Part shown: positions 27,466-36,849 of the stretch, piece after piece
How the letters are laid out: every line of letters starts with the position of its first letter
Position numbering within the stretch: the stretch's first letter is position 1
Translations under genes and position numbers: made by a program
Notes under the pieces: generated by a model
Told to the model about the DNA's origin: nothing
The model's input: the letters and a program-made list of their open reading frames with translations, nothing else
Databases searched by the model: none
Assembly: GCF_018129385.1 (NCBI RefSeq)
Contig: NZ_JAFCLN010000004.1
Span: 186,001 to 250,000, forward strand
Reading direction: 5' to 3'
DNA from: Bradyrhizobium lablabi
GTDB lineage: Bacteria; Pseudomonadota; Alphaproteobacteria; Rhizobiales; Xanthobacteraceae
DNA: 64,000 nt

Positions 27466-27874
27466 CGTTCGTCCAACGAGTGGACGGCAATTCTAACCAC
27501 GCACGCGGCGTGACGCCAGCCAAAGGCACAAGCGGCCAAACGTTGAAGCCACCCCGCGCGTTCGGACTCGGCTTGCCCTCCCTCACCGGTTGCGATATTT
27601 TGGTTCCATCAACCGAGAAAGGAGGGCCGCGCGATGACGACATTCTTCCGGCATTACCGCCAGCACGGCCCAGTCAACGCCCTGCAAATGCGTTTGCAGG
27701 GCTGACCGAAGGTTCCCCTACAGAACTTCTTCCTGGTCTGCCCTTCGTGGCCATGCAGCGTCAGCGCGCCCGTTGCGCTTGCCTGCATTCATTCATCGCC
27801 GCGCTTTGACGGGACATCCCACGACGGCTGCGTGCCCCGGATGACGTGATCGCGGCAAGACCGGAAGAACGATC
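27466..27874. other. Intergenic region upstream of the ABC-F gene
   Basis: 409 bases between divergent genes. Apart from the 23-codon frame and its hairpin I see no gene. Both promoters must lie here but none is obvious by eye. Confidence 0.4.
27634..27705 (+). CDS. Possible 23-codon leader peptide upstream of the ABC-F gene
   Basis: ATG 27634 is preceded by a consensus AAAGGAGG, one of the strongest ribosome-binding sites in the window, and the frame stops after 23 codons (MTTFFRHYRQHGPVNALQMR, then LQG). Its last codons lie within a 9-bp perfect hairpin (CCCTGCAAA TGCG TTTGCAGGG, about 27680-27701). It is 169 bases before the ABC-F start. Short ORFs with stems before ABC-F resistance genes often mediate ribosome-stalling attenuation; that is the idea here, untested. 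It may also be a chance frame. Confidence 0.4.
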   Translation: MTTFFRHYRQHGPVNALQMRLQG

Positions 27875-29401
27875 ATGACGCTCATCACCATCCGCAATCT
27901 CGGCGTGAGTCTCGGCGCGCCGTTGTTTTCAAAACTCAATCTCGTCGTCAATGCCGGCGACCGGATCGGCCTTGTCGCCGCCAACGGCCGCGGCAAGACC
28001 ACGCTGCTGCGCTGCGTGGCCGGCCAATCGGAAGCGAGCGAGGGCGAGATCGTCAGGGCGAGAGGCCTGACGCTGGGCTTTGTCGAACAGAACGTGCCTG
28101 ACACGCTGATGGACAGGCCGCTCCATGCGGCCGTGCTCGAGGCACTTCCCGCAGACCAACGCTCGAGCGAAAGCTGGCGGGTCGATGTGGCGCTGGAGCA
28201 GTTGGAAGTACCCGAGGCGCTGCGCGAAAAACCGCTGAAACATCTGAGCGGCGGCTGGCAACACTTTGCCATGCTGGCCCGCATGCTGGTGACGGAGCCC
28301 GACATACTGCTGCTGGACGAGCCGACCAACCATCTCGACCTCGAGCGGATCAGCCGGCTTGAAGATTTTCTGAACGTACTGCCGCGCGAGATGCCCGCCG
28401 TGATATCAAGCCACGACCGCGCTTTTCTCGATGCGACCACCAACCGGACGCTGTTCCTGCGCCCCGAGCAGTCGCAACTGTTTTCGTTGCCCTTTACGCC
28501 GGCGCGCGCCGCGCTGCGCGAGGCCGACGCCGCGGAGGAGCGGCGCTACCAGCGCGACCTCAAGACGGCTCAGCAACTTCGCCAGCAGGCCACAAAACTC
28601 AACAATATCGGCATCAATTCCGGTAGCGATCTCCTGCTGTCGAAAACCCGGCAATTGAAGGCGCGCGCCGGGAAGCTGGAAGATGCGGCCAGGCCCGCGC
28701 ACCTCGAACGCCCGGCCGGCACGATCCGGCTCGCCAATCGCGCCAGCCACGCAAAAGTTCTGGTCACGCTGGAGGACGCCGCCGTCGAGACTCCCGATGG
28801 CCGGCTCCTGTTTCGAACCGGCAGGCAGTTCATCGGCAAGGGCGACCGGATCGTACTGCTGGGGCCGAACGGAACAGGCAAGACCCGGCTGGTGACCTTG
28901 CTGCGCGGCGCCATCGAAAATCCGGAGGCCGCGCAAGGTGGCATCAAGGCGACGCAGTCGCTGGTGCTGGGTTATTGCGACCAGGCGCTCACCACGCTTG
29001 ACGACACCAGGACGCCAATGCACGCGATCGCTGGCCGATTCGACGTCGGCGACCAGCGCGCCCGTACGCTGCTCGCGGGCGCGGGCCTTTCCATCGAACG
29101 GCAGGGGCGGCCGATCGCAAATCTCTCCGGCGGACAGAAGGCGCGGCTGGGCATGCTGGTGCTGCGGCTGACCCAGCCCAATTTCTATCTGCTCGACGAG
29201 CCGACCAATCATCTGGATATCGAGGGCCAGGAAGCGCTCGAAGAAGAATTGCTGGACCCTCAGGCGAGCTGCCTGATCGTGTCGCATGACCGCAATTTCG
29301 TGCGAAATGTCGGCAACCGGTTTTGGCTGATCGAGCGGAAGAAACTGGTGGAGGTCGACGGACCGGAGGGATTTTTTGCGGCGGCCGGCGCCGCGGGGTA
29401 G
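27875..29401 (+). CDS. ABC-F family ATPase (translation factor type)
   Basis: 508 residues with two ABC domains and no membrane part. Domain 1: Walker A AANGRGKTT (~35-43), signature HLSGGWQHFAML, Walker B ILLLDEPTNHLDLE. Domain 2: Walker A GPNGTGKTRL, signature NLSGGQKARLGML, Walker B FYLLDEPTNHLDIEG. The EPTNHLD form in both, plus a charged interdomain linker (~205-285), defines ABC-F proteins, which bind the ribosomal E site to relieve stalls or drug inhibition. Both domains look catalytically complete. The first signature has Trp instead of Gln (SGGW). GGAAG precedes ATG 27875. Resembles the Uup/EttA/YheS group at large; no drug specificity can be assigned. Confidence 0.93.
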   Translation: MTLITIRNLGVSLGAPLFSKLNLVVNAGDRIGLVAANGRGKTTLLRCVAGQSEASEGEIVRARGLTLGFVEQNVPDTLMDRPLHAAVLEALPADQRSSESWRVDVALEQLEVPEALREKPLKHLSGGWQHFAMLARMLVTEPDILLLDEPTNHLDLERISRLEDFLNVLPREMPAVISSHDRAFLDATTNRTLFLRPEQSQLFSLPFTPARAALREADAAEERRYQRDLKTAQQLRQQATKLNNIGINSGSDLLLSKTRQLKARAGKLEDAARPAHLERPAGTIRLANRASHAKVLVTLEDAAVETPDGRLLFRTGRQFIGKGDRIVLLGPNGTGKTRLVTLLRGAIENPEAAQGGIKATQSLVLGYCDQALTTLDDTRTPMHAIAGRFDVGDQRARTLLAGAGLSIERQGRPIANLSGGQKARLGMLVLRLTQPNFYLLDEPTNHLDIEGQEALEEELLDPQASCLIVSHDRNFVRNVGNRFWLIERKKLVEVDGPEGFFAAAGAAG

Positions 29402-29547
29402 TTATACACTGCCCCGCGCAGAACAGTATCGGCGGCGCACGATGCTTGTGCACAATGGCTTTGCTCAAACGGTTCGACGTGATACACGCTGACGTTGCGT
29501 GGCTAGATCAACGAGCCCGTTTCCAGGTACCGATCTTTGCGGCAATT

Positions 29548-30723
29548 ATGGTTCTCCCCGTCTCCGGCATTTCCAAAAATCGCTCTCGATTTCATCGCCT
29601 CACGTTGGCCATATCGGCGCCGCTGATCATGCTGAGTGGGCTCGGCATCCCGGCTCGAGCAGAGGATCGTCCATCGTCGCCTCAAGTGGTGGTTTCGGCC
29701 TGTCGGCCAAACGCCGGACTCGCCGCCTTCGGAAACCCGCCGCAAGCTACGCCCGACATGCTGAAAGGGGCGGCTTTCATCAGGCCTGCGATTCTTCATG
29801 CCCAGGCAGGCGATCATGAGCGTGCACTAGCTCTGTTCGATAAGGCGATCGACCTGAACCCTGCAAATCCTTCATTCTACTTGAGCCGGGGCCTAGTATT
29901 GACGAACGTTGAGGAATACGGCCGCGCTGTGGAGGATTTCGACAAGGCAATAGCGATCGAGCGCAGTTCTTCTGTCGCCTTCTTCAGCCGGGGGCAGGCC
30001 CATGTACGAATGAACAAGTTTGCACAAGGGATCGAAGATCTGGACGAGGCGCTCAAGCTCCTGCCGGGAAACGCCGCGGCCTACACAATTCGGGGAGCCG
30101 CCTACACGGCAATGCGCGAGTACGCGCGTGCCATCGAGGAGATCAGTCGGGCCATCGAACTCGATCCCAAATGCTCCGTCGGATTTATCTACAGAGGCAT
30201 AGCCTACGATCTCAGCGGTGATCGGGAGCGCGCCATGGCGGACTACGCACGCGCGCTTGAATTCAGCGCAAGCCCCACGAGTGCTGATGCGTTTACATAT
30301 CGGGCATTCGTTCGTAACAAGACGCACGAGTACAACCTGACCATACAGGACCTTGTCCGGGCGCTTGAACTCGCTCCAAAGAACACGCGCATACTGCGCG
30401 GTCTCTGTAACGCTCGGGCGACAGCCGGTGCCTTCGACGACGCGCTCGCCGATTGCAATGCCGCGTTGCAGATGCGGCCGAACGATCCGCGCATTCTCGA
30501 TAGCCGGGCGTTTACCTATCTCAGGAAGGGAGCGCTCGACGAAGCCATTGCGGGTTACGACGACGCGCTGCGCATCAACCCCGGATCGCCACAGTCGCTG
30601 TATGGACGTGGTGTGGCCAGGAGGCAAAAGGGAGACACCACCGGCAGCCTGGCCGACATCGAGGCTGCGCAAGCGATCAGGCCGAGTGTAGCCGACGAGA
30701 TGGCGCTAATCGGAATAAAGTAG
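29548..30723 (+). CDS. Exported TPR-repeat protein, 391 aa
   Basis: Start ATG 29548 is chosen because it gives a normal signal peptide (basic n-region, then LTLAISAPLIMLSGLGIPARA); ATG 29455 would add 31 residues before it, and neither has a clear SD. Eight or so TPR units fill ~85-390, including RALALFDKAIDLNPANPSFY, RAVEDFDKAIAIERSSSVAF and EAIAGYDDALRINPGSPQSL. Such periplasmic TPR proteins scaffold other proteins; no partner is indicated by context. It is 146 bases after the ABC-F gene on the same strand. Confidence 0.82.
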   Translation: MVLPVSGISKNRSRFHRLTLAISAPLIMLSGLGIPARAEDRPSSPQVVVSACRPNAGLAAFGNPPQATPDMLKGAAFIRPAILHAQAGDHERALALFDKAIDLNPANPSFYLSRGLVLTNVEEYGRAVEDFDKAIAIERSSSVAFFSRGQAHVRMNKFAQGIEDLDEALKLLPGNAAAYTIRGAAYTAMREYARAIEEISRAIELDPKCSVGFIYRGIAYDLSGDRERAMADYARALEFSASPTSADAFTYRAFVRNKTHEYNLTIQDLVRALELAPKNTRILRGLCNARATAGAFDDALADCNAALQMRPNDPRILDSRAFTYLRKGALDEAIAGYDDALRINPGSPQSLYGRGVARRQKGDTTGSLADIEAAQAIRPSVADEMALIGIK

Positions 30724-30751
30724 CCGCCTCTCCTTGCACCGCGCAACGCAT

Positions 30752-31582
30752 CTACCCCTTAGCGTTTGCCGGCATCACTCCGCCGAGCGCCACCGTCAAT
30801 TCCGCCGCGACTTCACGCACGGCCTGACCGAGCATCGGCAGGCGCTCGTCGGTGAGACGGCTGGTCATGCCGGAGACGGAGATCGCGGCGAGCGGCTCGG
30901 CGCAACCGTTGTAGACGACGGCGGCGACGCAGCGCAGGCCCATGCAGGCTTCCTCGTCATCGACGGCAAAACCCTGGCGGCGGACTTTTTCCAGTTCCTT
31001 GAACAATTCGCCCGGCCGCACGATCGACTTTTCGGTCAGGCGCGGCATGCCGTGATGGCGGATGATGGCGCTGACGTCGTCGTCCGAATAGGTCGCGAGC
31101 ACGGCCTTGCCGACGCCGGAGGCCACCATGGCGACGCGGCCGCCGACCGCGGTGAGCGAGCGCATGATCTCGCGGCTTTCCGCGCGCGTCAGCACCACGA
31201 TGAACTCGTCGTCGACGACGGCGAGATTGGCGGTCTCGCGCGTGAGGTCGCGCAGCTTGCGTAAGTATGGCACCGCCTGGGCTGAAAAATTGCGGCGGCG
31301 GGCGAAGGTGGCGCCGACGGTGAATGCGCGCGAGCCGACATGCCATTTCGATTCGGCGCGGTCGAATTGCACGAACCGGCGGCTTTCCAGTGTGGCGAGC
31401 AGGCGATGCACGGTCGAGGTGGACAGGCCGGTGCGGATGGCAAGATCGCTGAGGCGATAGCCCTGGTCGTCTTCGGCCAGCGTTTCCATGATCGATAGCG
31501 CGCGATCGACGGACTGCACGCCGCCGTCGCGCGCGTCAGGCTCGCCCGTCTCTTTCGCAGCGATGGCCTTGCGTCGGATCAC
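30752..31582 (-). CDS. IclR-family transcriptional regulator
   Basis: 276 residues from GTG 31582, with GAGG six bases upstream. The N-terminal winged helix (~22-85) reads VDRALSIMETLAEDDQGYRL, SDLAIRTGLSTSTVHRLLAT; the C-terminal effector domain has RVAMVASGVGKAVLATYSDDD and VDDEEACMGLRCVAAVVYNG, the usual ligand-cup region. IclR proteins usually control nearby catabolic genes for small acids or aromatics. The nearest is the acyl-CoA synthetase gene of the oxalate locus, transcribed the same way and ending 325 bases upstream of this start, across two dispersed repeats. A target cannot be read from sequence. Confidence 0.92.
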   Translation of the reverse strand: MIRRKAIAAKETGEPDARDGGVQSVDRALSIMETLAEDDQGYRLSDLAIRTGLSTSTVHRLLATLESRRFVQFDRAESKWHVGSRAFTVGATFARRRNFSAQAVPYLRKLRDLTRETANLAVVDDEFIVVLTRAESREIMRSLTAVGGRVAMVASGVGKAVLATYSDDDVSAIIRHHGMPRLTEKSIVRPGELFKELEKVRRQGFAVDDEEACMGLRCVAAVVYNGCAEPLAAISVSGMTSRLTDERLPMLGQAVREVAAELTVALGGVMPANAKG

Positions 31583-31616
31583 GTTTCGCCTCGTTGCTGG
31601 CGCGTGATGGTTTAAG

Positions 31617-31788
31617 TACCCTCTCCCCGTTCTTACGGGGAGAGGTACGAAGCGAGCTTCGCTCGCTCGGAGGGTGAGGGGCTGTCTCCGCAAATTCGAT
31701 AGATATGAGTGCGCGGAGAGTCCCCCCTCACCCGGATTGCATCTTGCGATGCAATCCGACCTCTCCCCGCAAGCGGGGCGAGGTAAGG
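31617..31788. repeat. Dispersed repeat with paired hairpins
   Basis: Contains CTCTCCCCGTTCTTACGGGG hairpin, GAGCTTCGCTCGCTCGG, and a second half with CCCCTCACCC...TGCATC TTGC GATGCA and CTCTCCCCGCAAGCGGGG. I recognise this as a type of repetitive intergenic element frequent in Bradyrhizobium. It lies immediately upstream of the IclR gene start. Confidence 0.7.
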
Positions 31789-31808
31789 AAATCGTTGCTC
31801 CGCCCCCC

Positions 31809-31899
31809 TCGTCATTGCGAGGAGCGAAGCGACGAAGCAATCCAGCTTTGTTGCCGCGGCGAAGGAAACTGGATTGCTTCGCTTCGCTCGCAATGACGG
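31809..31899. repeat. Dispersed palindromic repeat next to the acyl-CoA synthetase gene end
   Basis: Long imperfect inverted repeat: GTCATTGCGAGGAGCGAAGC and GACGAAGCAATCCAG on the left pair with CTGGATTGCTTCGCTTCGCT and CGCAATGAC on the right, with ~24 bases in between. This element type is widespread in bradyrhizobia. It ends eight bases from the synthetase stop codon and could act as a transcript end or stabiliser. Confidence 0.75.
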
Positions 31900-31906
31900 C
31901 CGGGTC

Positions 31907-34084
31907 TTACAGCAGTCCCGCGCCGCGGGCCCACTTGTACTTGGCGCCAAGCACCTCGACCGGCAGTTCGGTCGAGTAGGCGTAGGCGGGGATGCCGTTC
32001 TGGTAGAGATATTCGGCGGCTTCCTCGACCTCGACGTCGCCGGCGAGCGAAGCCACGATCGGCTTTACAAAGCCCTTGGCTTCCATCTCCTTCTTCACTT
32101 CGACCATGTTGCGGGCGAACACCATCGGCGGCGTGACGATGGTGTGCCAGTAACCGAGGATCAGCGAGTGGATGCGCTCGTCCGACAGGCCGAGTTTCAC
32201 CGTGTTGATGTAGGTGATCGGCGGCTCGCCGCCGGTGATGTCGACGGGATTGCCGGCGGCACCGAAGGGCGGGATGAACTTGCGGAATGCGGCGTCGAGA
32301 TCCGGCGGCATCGTCATCAGCGACAGGTCGTTGTCGACCACCGAGTCCGACAGCAGCACGCCGGAGCCGCCGGCGCCGGTGATGATCAGAATGTTCTCGC
32401 CCTTCGGCGTCGGCAGCACCGGCACGCCGCGGGCAAACTCCAGCAATTGTCGTAAGCTGCGGGCGCGGATCACGCCGGACTGCTTGAGCACGTCCTCGTA
32501 GATCTTGTCGTTGCCGGCGAGCGCACCGGTGTGCGAGGACGCCGCCTTCGCGCCCGCCGAAGTGCGGCCGGCCTTAAGCACGATCACCGGCTTCTTCTTG
32601 GCGACGCGACGGGCGGCTTCCGCAAAAGCGCGGCCGTCCTTGAGGTCTTCGCAGTGCTGCGCGATCACGGTCGTGTTCGGGTCCTGCTCGAAGAAGGCGA
32701 GCAGATCGTCCTCATCGATGTCCGACTTGTTGCCGAGACCAACGATCGCGGAGACGCCCATCTTGGCCGAGCGCGAGAATCCGATGATGGCCATGCCGAT
32801 GCCGCCGGACTGCGACGACAGCGCCGCACTGCCCTTGACGTCGTATGCCGTACAGAACGTGGCGCATAGATTGGCCGGCGTATAGTAGAAGCCGTAGATA
32901 TTCGGCCCCATCAGACGGATGTCGTATTTCTTGCCGACCTCGACGATCTCAGCCTGCAATTCGGGCGCGCCGGCTTCCGCAAAGCCCGAGGGAATCAGCA
33001 CCGCGCCGGGGATTTTCTTCTCGCCGCATTCAGCCAGAGCGCCGGCGACGAATTTAGCGGGAATCGCAAACACCGCGACGTCGATCACGCCCGGCACGTC
33101 CTTGACGCTCTTGTAGGCCTTGTAGCCCAGTATCTCGTCGGCCTTGGGGTGGATCGGCAGAATGTCACCCTTGTAGCCGCCGTTGATGAGGTTCTTCATC
33201 ACGGAGTTGCCGATCTTGCCGTCCTCGGCTGAGGCGCCGATCACCGCAACCGCCTTCGGCTGCATGATGCGGTTCATCGCCGCGACGATCTCTTCGGTCG
33301 GGCGCGGCTTCGGCTTGGGCTTGTAGTTGAAATCGACGACGATGCGCACGTCGGCGGCGATGGCATCCTTCTTGGTGGCAAACACCGGGTTGAGGTCGAG
33401 CTCGACGATTTCGGGGAAATCGGAGACGAGCTGCGAGACCTTGACGATAACGTCGGCCAGCGCATCACGATTGACGGGATCGCCGCCGCGCACGCCCTTC
33501 AGCATGTCATGGGCCTGGATGCCGTCGAGCATCGACAGCGCATCGTCCCTGGTCGCGGGCGCCAGGCGGAAGGTGACGTCCTTCAACACCTCGACCAGCA
33601 CGCCGCCGAGGCCGAACGCCACCAGCTTGCCGAACGAGCCGTCGGTGATCGAGCCGACGATCACCTCGGTTCCGCCGGCCAGCATTTGCTGCACCTGCAC
33701 ACCTTCGATCTTGGCGTCGGCCTTGTACTTCTTCGCATTTGCGAGAATCGTGTCGTAGGTCTTTTGCGCGTCCTCGGCCGTCTTGACGCCGACCACCACG
33801 CCGCCCGCCTCGGTCTTGTGCAAAATGTCCGGCGAGACGATCTTCATCACGACCGGGAAACCCATGGTGGAGGCCAGCTTGCCCGCCTCGACCGCCGACT
33901 TGGCCAGACCTTCCTGCGGAACCGGGATGCCATAGGCGTCACACACCAGCTTGCCTTCGGGCGCCGTCAGGCTCGTGCGTTTATCCGCTTTGACAGCATC
34001 AAGTACTTTGCGGACGGCATCTTTATTCGACATTGGCGGCTCCTCCTGAAGCACTCTGGCGGTGGCTTCTTTGGCATTTGACAT
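31907..34084 (-). CDS. Acyl-CoA synthetase, NDP/ADP-forming (acetate-CoA ligase family)
   Basis: 725 residues. The order is ATP-grasp domain first (~20-240: VCDAYGIPVPQEGLAKSAVE, MKIVSPDILHKTEAGGVVVG), then CoA-binding (~265-380: VIGASAEDGKIGNSVMKNLI) and ligase domains (~385-720: ALSSQSGGIGMAIIGFSRSA; KAASSHTGALAGNDKIYEDV carries the phospho-histidine). It makes an acyl-CoA from a small acid with ATP. In this locus oxalate, formate or acetate are candidates. There are two in-frame starts, ATG 34084 and ATG 34033, each with AGGAGG six bases upstream. It is divergent from the GntR gene, with two copies of the shared operator in between. Confidence 0.9.
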   Translation of the reverse strand: MSNAKEATARVLQEEPPMSNKDAVRKVLDAVKADKRTSLTAPEGKLVCDAYGIPVPQEGLAKSAVEAGKLASTMGFPVVMKIVSPDILHKTEAGGVVVGVKTAEDAQKTYDTILANAKKYKADAKIEGVQVQQMLAGGTEVIVGSITDGSFGKLVAFGLGGVLVEVLKDVTFRLAPATRDDALSMLDGIQAHDMLKGVRGGDPVNRDALADVIVKVSQLVSDFPEIVELDLNPVFATKKDAIAADVRIVVDFNYKPKPKPRPTEEIVAAMNRIMQPKAVAVIGASAEDGKIGNSVMKNLINGGYKGDILPIHPKADEILGYKAYKSVKDVPGVIDVAVFAIPAKFVAGALAECGEKKIPGAVLIPSGFAEAGAPELQAEIVEVGKKYDIRLMGPNIYGFYYTPANLCATFCTAYDVKGSAALSSQSGGIGMAIIGFSRSAKMGVSAIVGLGNKSDIDEDDLLAFFEQDPNTTVIAQHCEDLKDGRAFAEAARRVAKKKPVIVLKAGRTSAGAKAASSHTGALAGNDKIYEDVLKQSGVIRARSLRQLLEFARGVPVLPTPKGENILIITGAGGSGVLLSDSVVDNDLSLMTMPPDLDAAFRKFIPPFGAAGNPVDITGGEPPITYINTVKLGLSDERIHSLILGYWHTIVTPPMVFARNMVEVKKEMEAKGFVKPIVASLAGDVEVEEAAEYLYQNGIPAYAYSTELPVEVLGAKYKWARGAGLL

Positions 34085-34112
34085 CTCGGCTTCCTCCTGG
34101 CACGCAATTTTA

Positions 34113-34129
34113 TGGTATTTGGTATGCCA
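34113..34129. promoter_or_regulatory. Predicted GntR operator, site A
   Basis: TGGTATTTGGTATGCCA fits TGGYAT-N5-ATRCCA exactly. On the minus strand a TTGACA (34140-34145) lies just upstream of it, so bound protein would block the promoter of the acyl-CoA synthetase gene. Confidence 0.75.
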
Positions 34130-34193
34130 GAGCAGAAGTTGTCAAGTCAGCATAGCGTGCCAAATCGAGGAAAACAGAGGCAACTTGACATGC

Positions 34194-34210
34194 TGGTATT
34201 TGGCATGCCA
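34194..34210. promoter_or_regulatory. Predicted GntR operator, site B
   Basis: TGGTATTTGGCATGCCA is a second perfect match, 81 bases from site A. A plus-strand TTGACA (34185-34190) ends three bases before it, so it sits in the promoter of the gntR-oxc-frc transcript and implies autoregulation. Confidence 0.78.
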
Positions 34211-34269
34211 AAAACACTCGACAGGTTCTTCTGGTACAACTCATGGCCTCAATGCAGGGAGGACGAGTC

Positions 34270-34998
34270 GTGCCCGACAACAAACCAACCAAGGCGCCAG
34301 CGATGGCTGAAGCTGACATCGCGATCGTGCGGATCGCACCAGAGACGAGCTTCAAGAACAAGGCCTATGAGGCCTTGAAAGAAGCGATTCTCAAGATGGA
34401 CATCTACACCACGCCCGAGCAGGTGATGCTGGACGAGCGTGCGCTGTCGGAGCGTCTTGGCGTCAGCCGCACGCCGATCCGCGAAGCGATCGCGATGCTC
34501 GAGCAGGACGGTTTTGTGAAGACCGTGCCGCGCCGCGGTATCGTGGTGGTCCGCCGCACCAAGAGCGAGATCGTCGACATGATCCGCGCCTGGGCGGCGC
34601 TGGAAAGCATGGCGGCGCGCCTGATCACCACCACCGCCCGCAAGCGCGACATCTCGGCGCTGCGCGACTTCTTCAAGGATTTTGGCAAGGACCGCCTGCC
34701 GGAAGATCATGTCGAGGAATATTCCAAGGCCAACATCGCCTTCCACCAGGCGCTGATCTCGCTGTCGGAATCGCCAACGCTGATCGACATGACCAACGAC
34801 ATTCTCTTGCACGTGCGCGGCTACCGCCAGCTCACGATCGGACGCAAGGACCGCACCGCGACCTCCCTGCCCGAGCACATGGCGATCATCGAGGCGCTGG
34901 AAGCGCGCGACACCGAGCTTGCCGAAAAGCGCGCGCGCGACCACACGCTTGGCCTTGCCGCCTATGTCGAGGCGCACGGGCAGGAACTGTTTAGCTAA
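34270..34998 (+). CDS. GntR/FadR-type (FCD) transcriptional regulator of the oxalate locus
   Basis: 242 residues from GTG 34270, chosen because GGGAGG is 6-7 bases upstream; in-frame ATG 34243 is an alternative. The winged helix (~25-90) has YEALKEAILKMDIYTTPEQV, ALSERLGVSRTPIREAIAML and DGFVKTVPRRGIVVV; the FCD effector domain (~95-235) has the metal/ligand residues in EEYSKANIAFHQALISLSES (Asn, His), HVRGYRQ and LPEHMAIIEALEARD (His). FCD regulators bind small carboxylates. It is directly followed by oxc and is the obvious candidate to bind the TGGYAT-N5-ATRCCA sites repeated in this region; oxalate, oxalyl-CoA or formyl-CoA would be logical inducers (inference). Confidence 0.93.
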   Translation: MPDNKPTKAPAMAEADIAIVRIAPETSFKNKAYEALKEAILKMDIYTTPEQVMLDERALSERLGVSRTPIREAIAMLEQDGFVKTVPRRGIVVVRRTKSEIVDMIRAWAALESMAARLITTTARKRDISALRDFFKDFGKDRLPEDHVEEYSKANIAFHQALISLSESPTLIDMTNDILLHVRGYRQLTIGRKDRTATSLPEHMAIIEALEARDTELAEKRARDHTLGLAAYVEAHGQELFS

Positions 34999-35052
34999 CT
35001 TCACTCAGAAGACGACCAACTCGTCCGGTAAACGATCAGGGAGACTACGCCG

Positions 35053-36786
35053 ATGCTGAATACTGCTGCTAAGTCCGAGGCACCGGGCACCGAGCAAGAA
35101 CTGACCGATGGCTTCCATCTCGTCATCGACGCGCTCAAGCTCAACGGCATCGACACCATCTATAATGTGCCGGGTATCCCGATCACGGATCTGGGTCGCA
35201 TGGCGCAGGCCTCCGGCATCCGCGTCATCTCCTTCCGTCACGAACAGAACGCCGGCTACGCCGCGGCGATCGCCGGCTTCCTCACCAAGAAGCCGGGCGT
35301 GTGTCTCACCGTTTCGGCGCCGGGTTTCCTCAACGGCCTGACGGCGCTGGCCCATGCCACCACCAACTGCTTTCCGATGATCCTGGTCTCGGGCTCCTCG
35401 GAGCGCGAAATCGTCGACCTGCAACAGGGCGACTATGAGGAGATGGACCAGCTCGCGATCGCAAAGCCGTTGTGCAAGGCCGCGTTCCGCGTGCTGCACG
35501 CCCAGGACATCGGCATCGGCTTTGCGCGCGCGATCCGCGCCGCGGTTTCAGGCCGCCCCGGCGGCGTCTATCTCGACCTGCCGGCAAAGCTCTTCGGCCA
35601 GGTGATGAATGCGGATGCCGGCCAGAAGTCGCTGGTGAAGGTGATCGATGCGGCTCCCGCGCAGATCCCCGCCCCTGCCTCGGTCAAGCGCGCGCTCGAC
35701 GTGCTCAAGGGCGCCAAGAAACCCCTCATCATTCTCGGCAAGGGCGCGGCTTACGCGCAGGCCGATGAAGCCATCAAGAATTTCGTCGAGAAGAGCGGCG
35801 CGCCGTTCCTTCCCATGAGCATGGCCAAGGGCCTCCTCCCCGACCTGCATCCGCAATGCGCGGGAGCTGCGCGCTCGACCGTGCTGAAGGATGCCGACGT
35901 CGTCATGCTGATCGGCGCCCGCCTCAACTGGCTGCTGTCGCACGGCAAGGGCAAGACCTGGGGCGAAGCACCGAAGAAGTTCATCCAGGTCGACATCGAG
36001 CCGAAGGAAATGGACTCCAACGTCGAGATCGCAGCTCCCGTTGTCGGCGACATCGGCTCCTGCGTGAGCGCGATGCTGGACGCGATGGGCAATAGCTGGA
36101 CGGCGCCGCCGGCCGACTGGCTCAACGCGGTCAAGACCAAGCGCGACGACAACGTTGCGAAGATGGCGCCGCGCTTGATGAACAACAATTCGCCGATGGA
36201 TTACCACGGCGCGCTCGGCGTGCTCCGCACCATCATCAAGGAGCGGCCCGATGCGATCCTCGTCAACGAGGGCGCCAACACGCTCGACCTCGCCCGCGGC
36301 GTGATCGACATGTACCAGCCGCGCAAGCGGCTCGATGTCGGCACCTGGGGCGTGATGGGCATCGGCATGGGCTCGGCGATCGCGGCTTCCATCGAAACCG
36401 GCAAGCCGGTGCTGTGCGTCGAGGGCGACAGCGCGTTCGGTTTCTCGGGCATGGAGGTCGAGACCATCTGCCGCTACAATTTGCCGGTCTGCGTCGTCAT
36501 CTTCAACAATGACGGCATCTATCGCGGCACCGACAAGAACTCTGTGAACGCCGACCCGGCGACAACGGTGTTCGTCAAGGGCGCGCGCTACGACAAGATG
36601 ATGGAAGCGTTCGGCGGCGTCGGCGTGAACGCGACCTCGCCGGATGAGCTCAAGCGCGCGGTCAACGAAGCGATGGATTCCGGCAAGCCGACGCTGATCA
36701 ATGCGGTGATCGATCCGGCGGCGGGCTCGGAGAGCGGCCGCATCGGCAACCTCAACCCGCAAAGCGTCTTGGCGAAGAAGAAGTAA
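35053..36786 (+). CDS. oxc: Oxalyl-CoA decarboxylase
   Basis: 577 residues, as in known Oxc. It is a three-domain ThDP enzyme: [19 protein letters not shown] holds the activating glutamate (Glu64), [20 protein letters not shown] is typical of Oxc, and the C-terminal ThDP-Mg motif is [20 protein letters not shown] followed by [15 protein letters not shown]. It converts oxalyl-CoA to formyl-CoA and CO2 in the cytoplasm. SD AGGGAG precedes ATG 35053, 54 bases after the GntR gene. frc follows 63 bases later, so gntR-oxc-frc is one operon. Confidence 0.97.
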   Translation: MLNTAAKSEAPGTEQELTDGFHLVIDALKLNGIDTIYNVPGIPITDLGRMAQASGIRVISFRHEQNAGYAAAIAGFLTKKPGVCLTVSAPGFLNGLTALAHATTNCFPMILVSGSSEREIVDLQQGDYEEMDQLAIAKPLCKAAFRVLHAQDIGIGFARAIRAAVSGRPGGVYLDLPAKLFGQVMNADAGQKSLVKVIDAAPAQIPAPASVKRALDVLKGAKKPLIILGKGAAYAQADEAIKNFVEKSGAPFLPMSMAKGLLPDLHPQCAGAARSTVLKDADVVMLIGARLNWLLSHGKGKTWGEAPKKFIQVDIEPKEMDSNVEIAAPVVGDIGSCVSAMLDAMGNSWTAPPADWLNAVKTKRDDNVAKMAPRLMNNNSPMDYHGALGVLRTIIKERPDAILVNEGANTLDLARGVIDMYQPRKRLDVGTWGVMGIGMGSAIAASIETGKPVLCVEGDSAFGFSGMEVETICRYNLPVCVVIFNNDGIYRGTDKNSVNADPATTVFVKGARYDKMMEAFGGVGVNATSPDELKRAVNEAMDSGKPTLINAVIDPAAGSESGRIGNLNPQSVLAKKK

Positions 36787-36849
36787 GCGGTCCCCTCAAC
36801 CAGAAATTCCCTGCGGTTGCGGGGGCAGACAGAATACGGAGCACATACG

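Noticed and set aside
25984..27513. 509-codon plus-strand frame
   Set aside because: Antisense to the DUF5107 gene, which has a signal peptide and family motifs.
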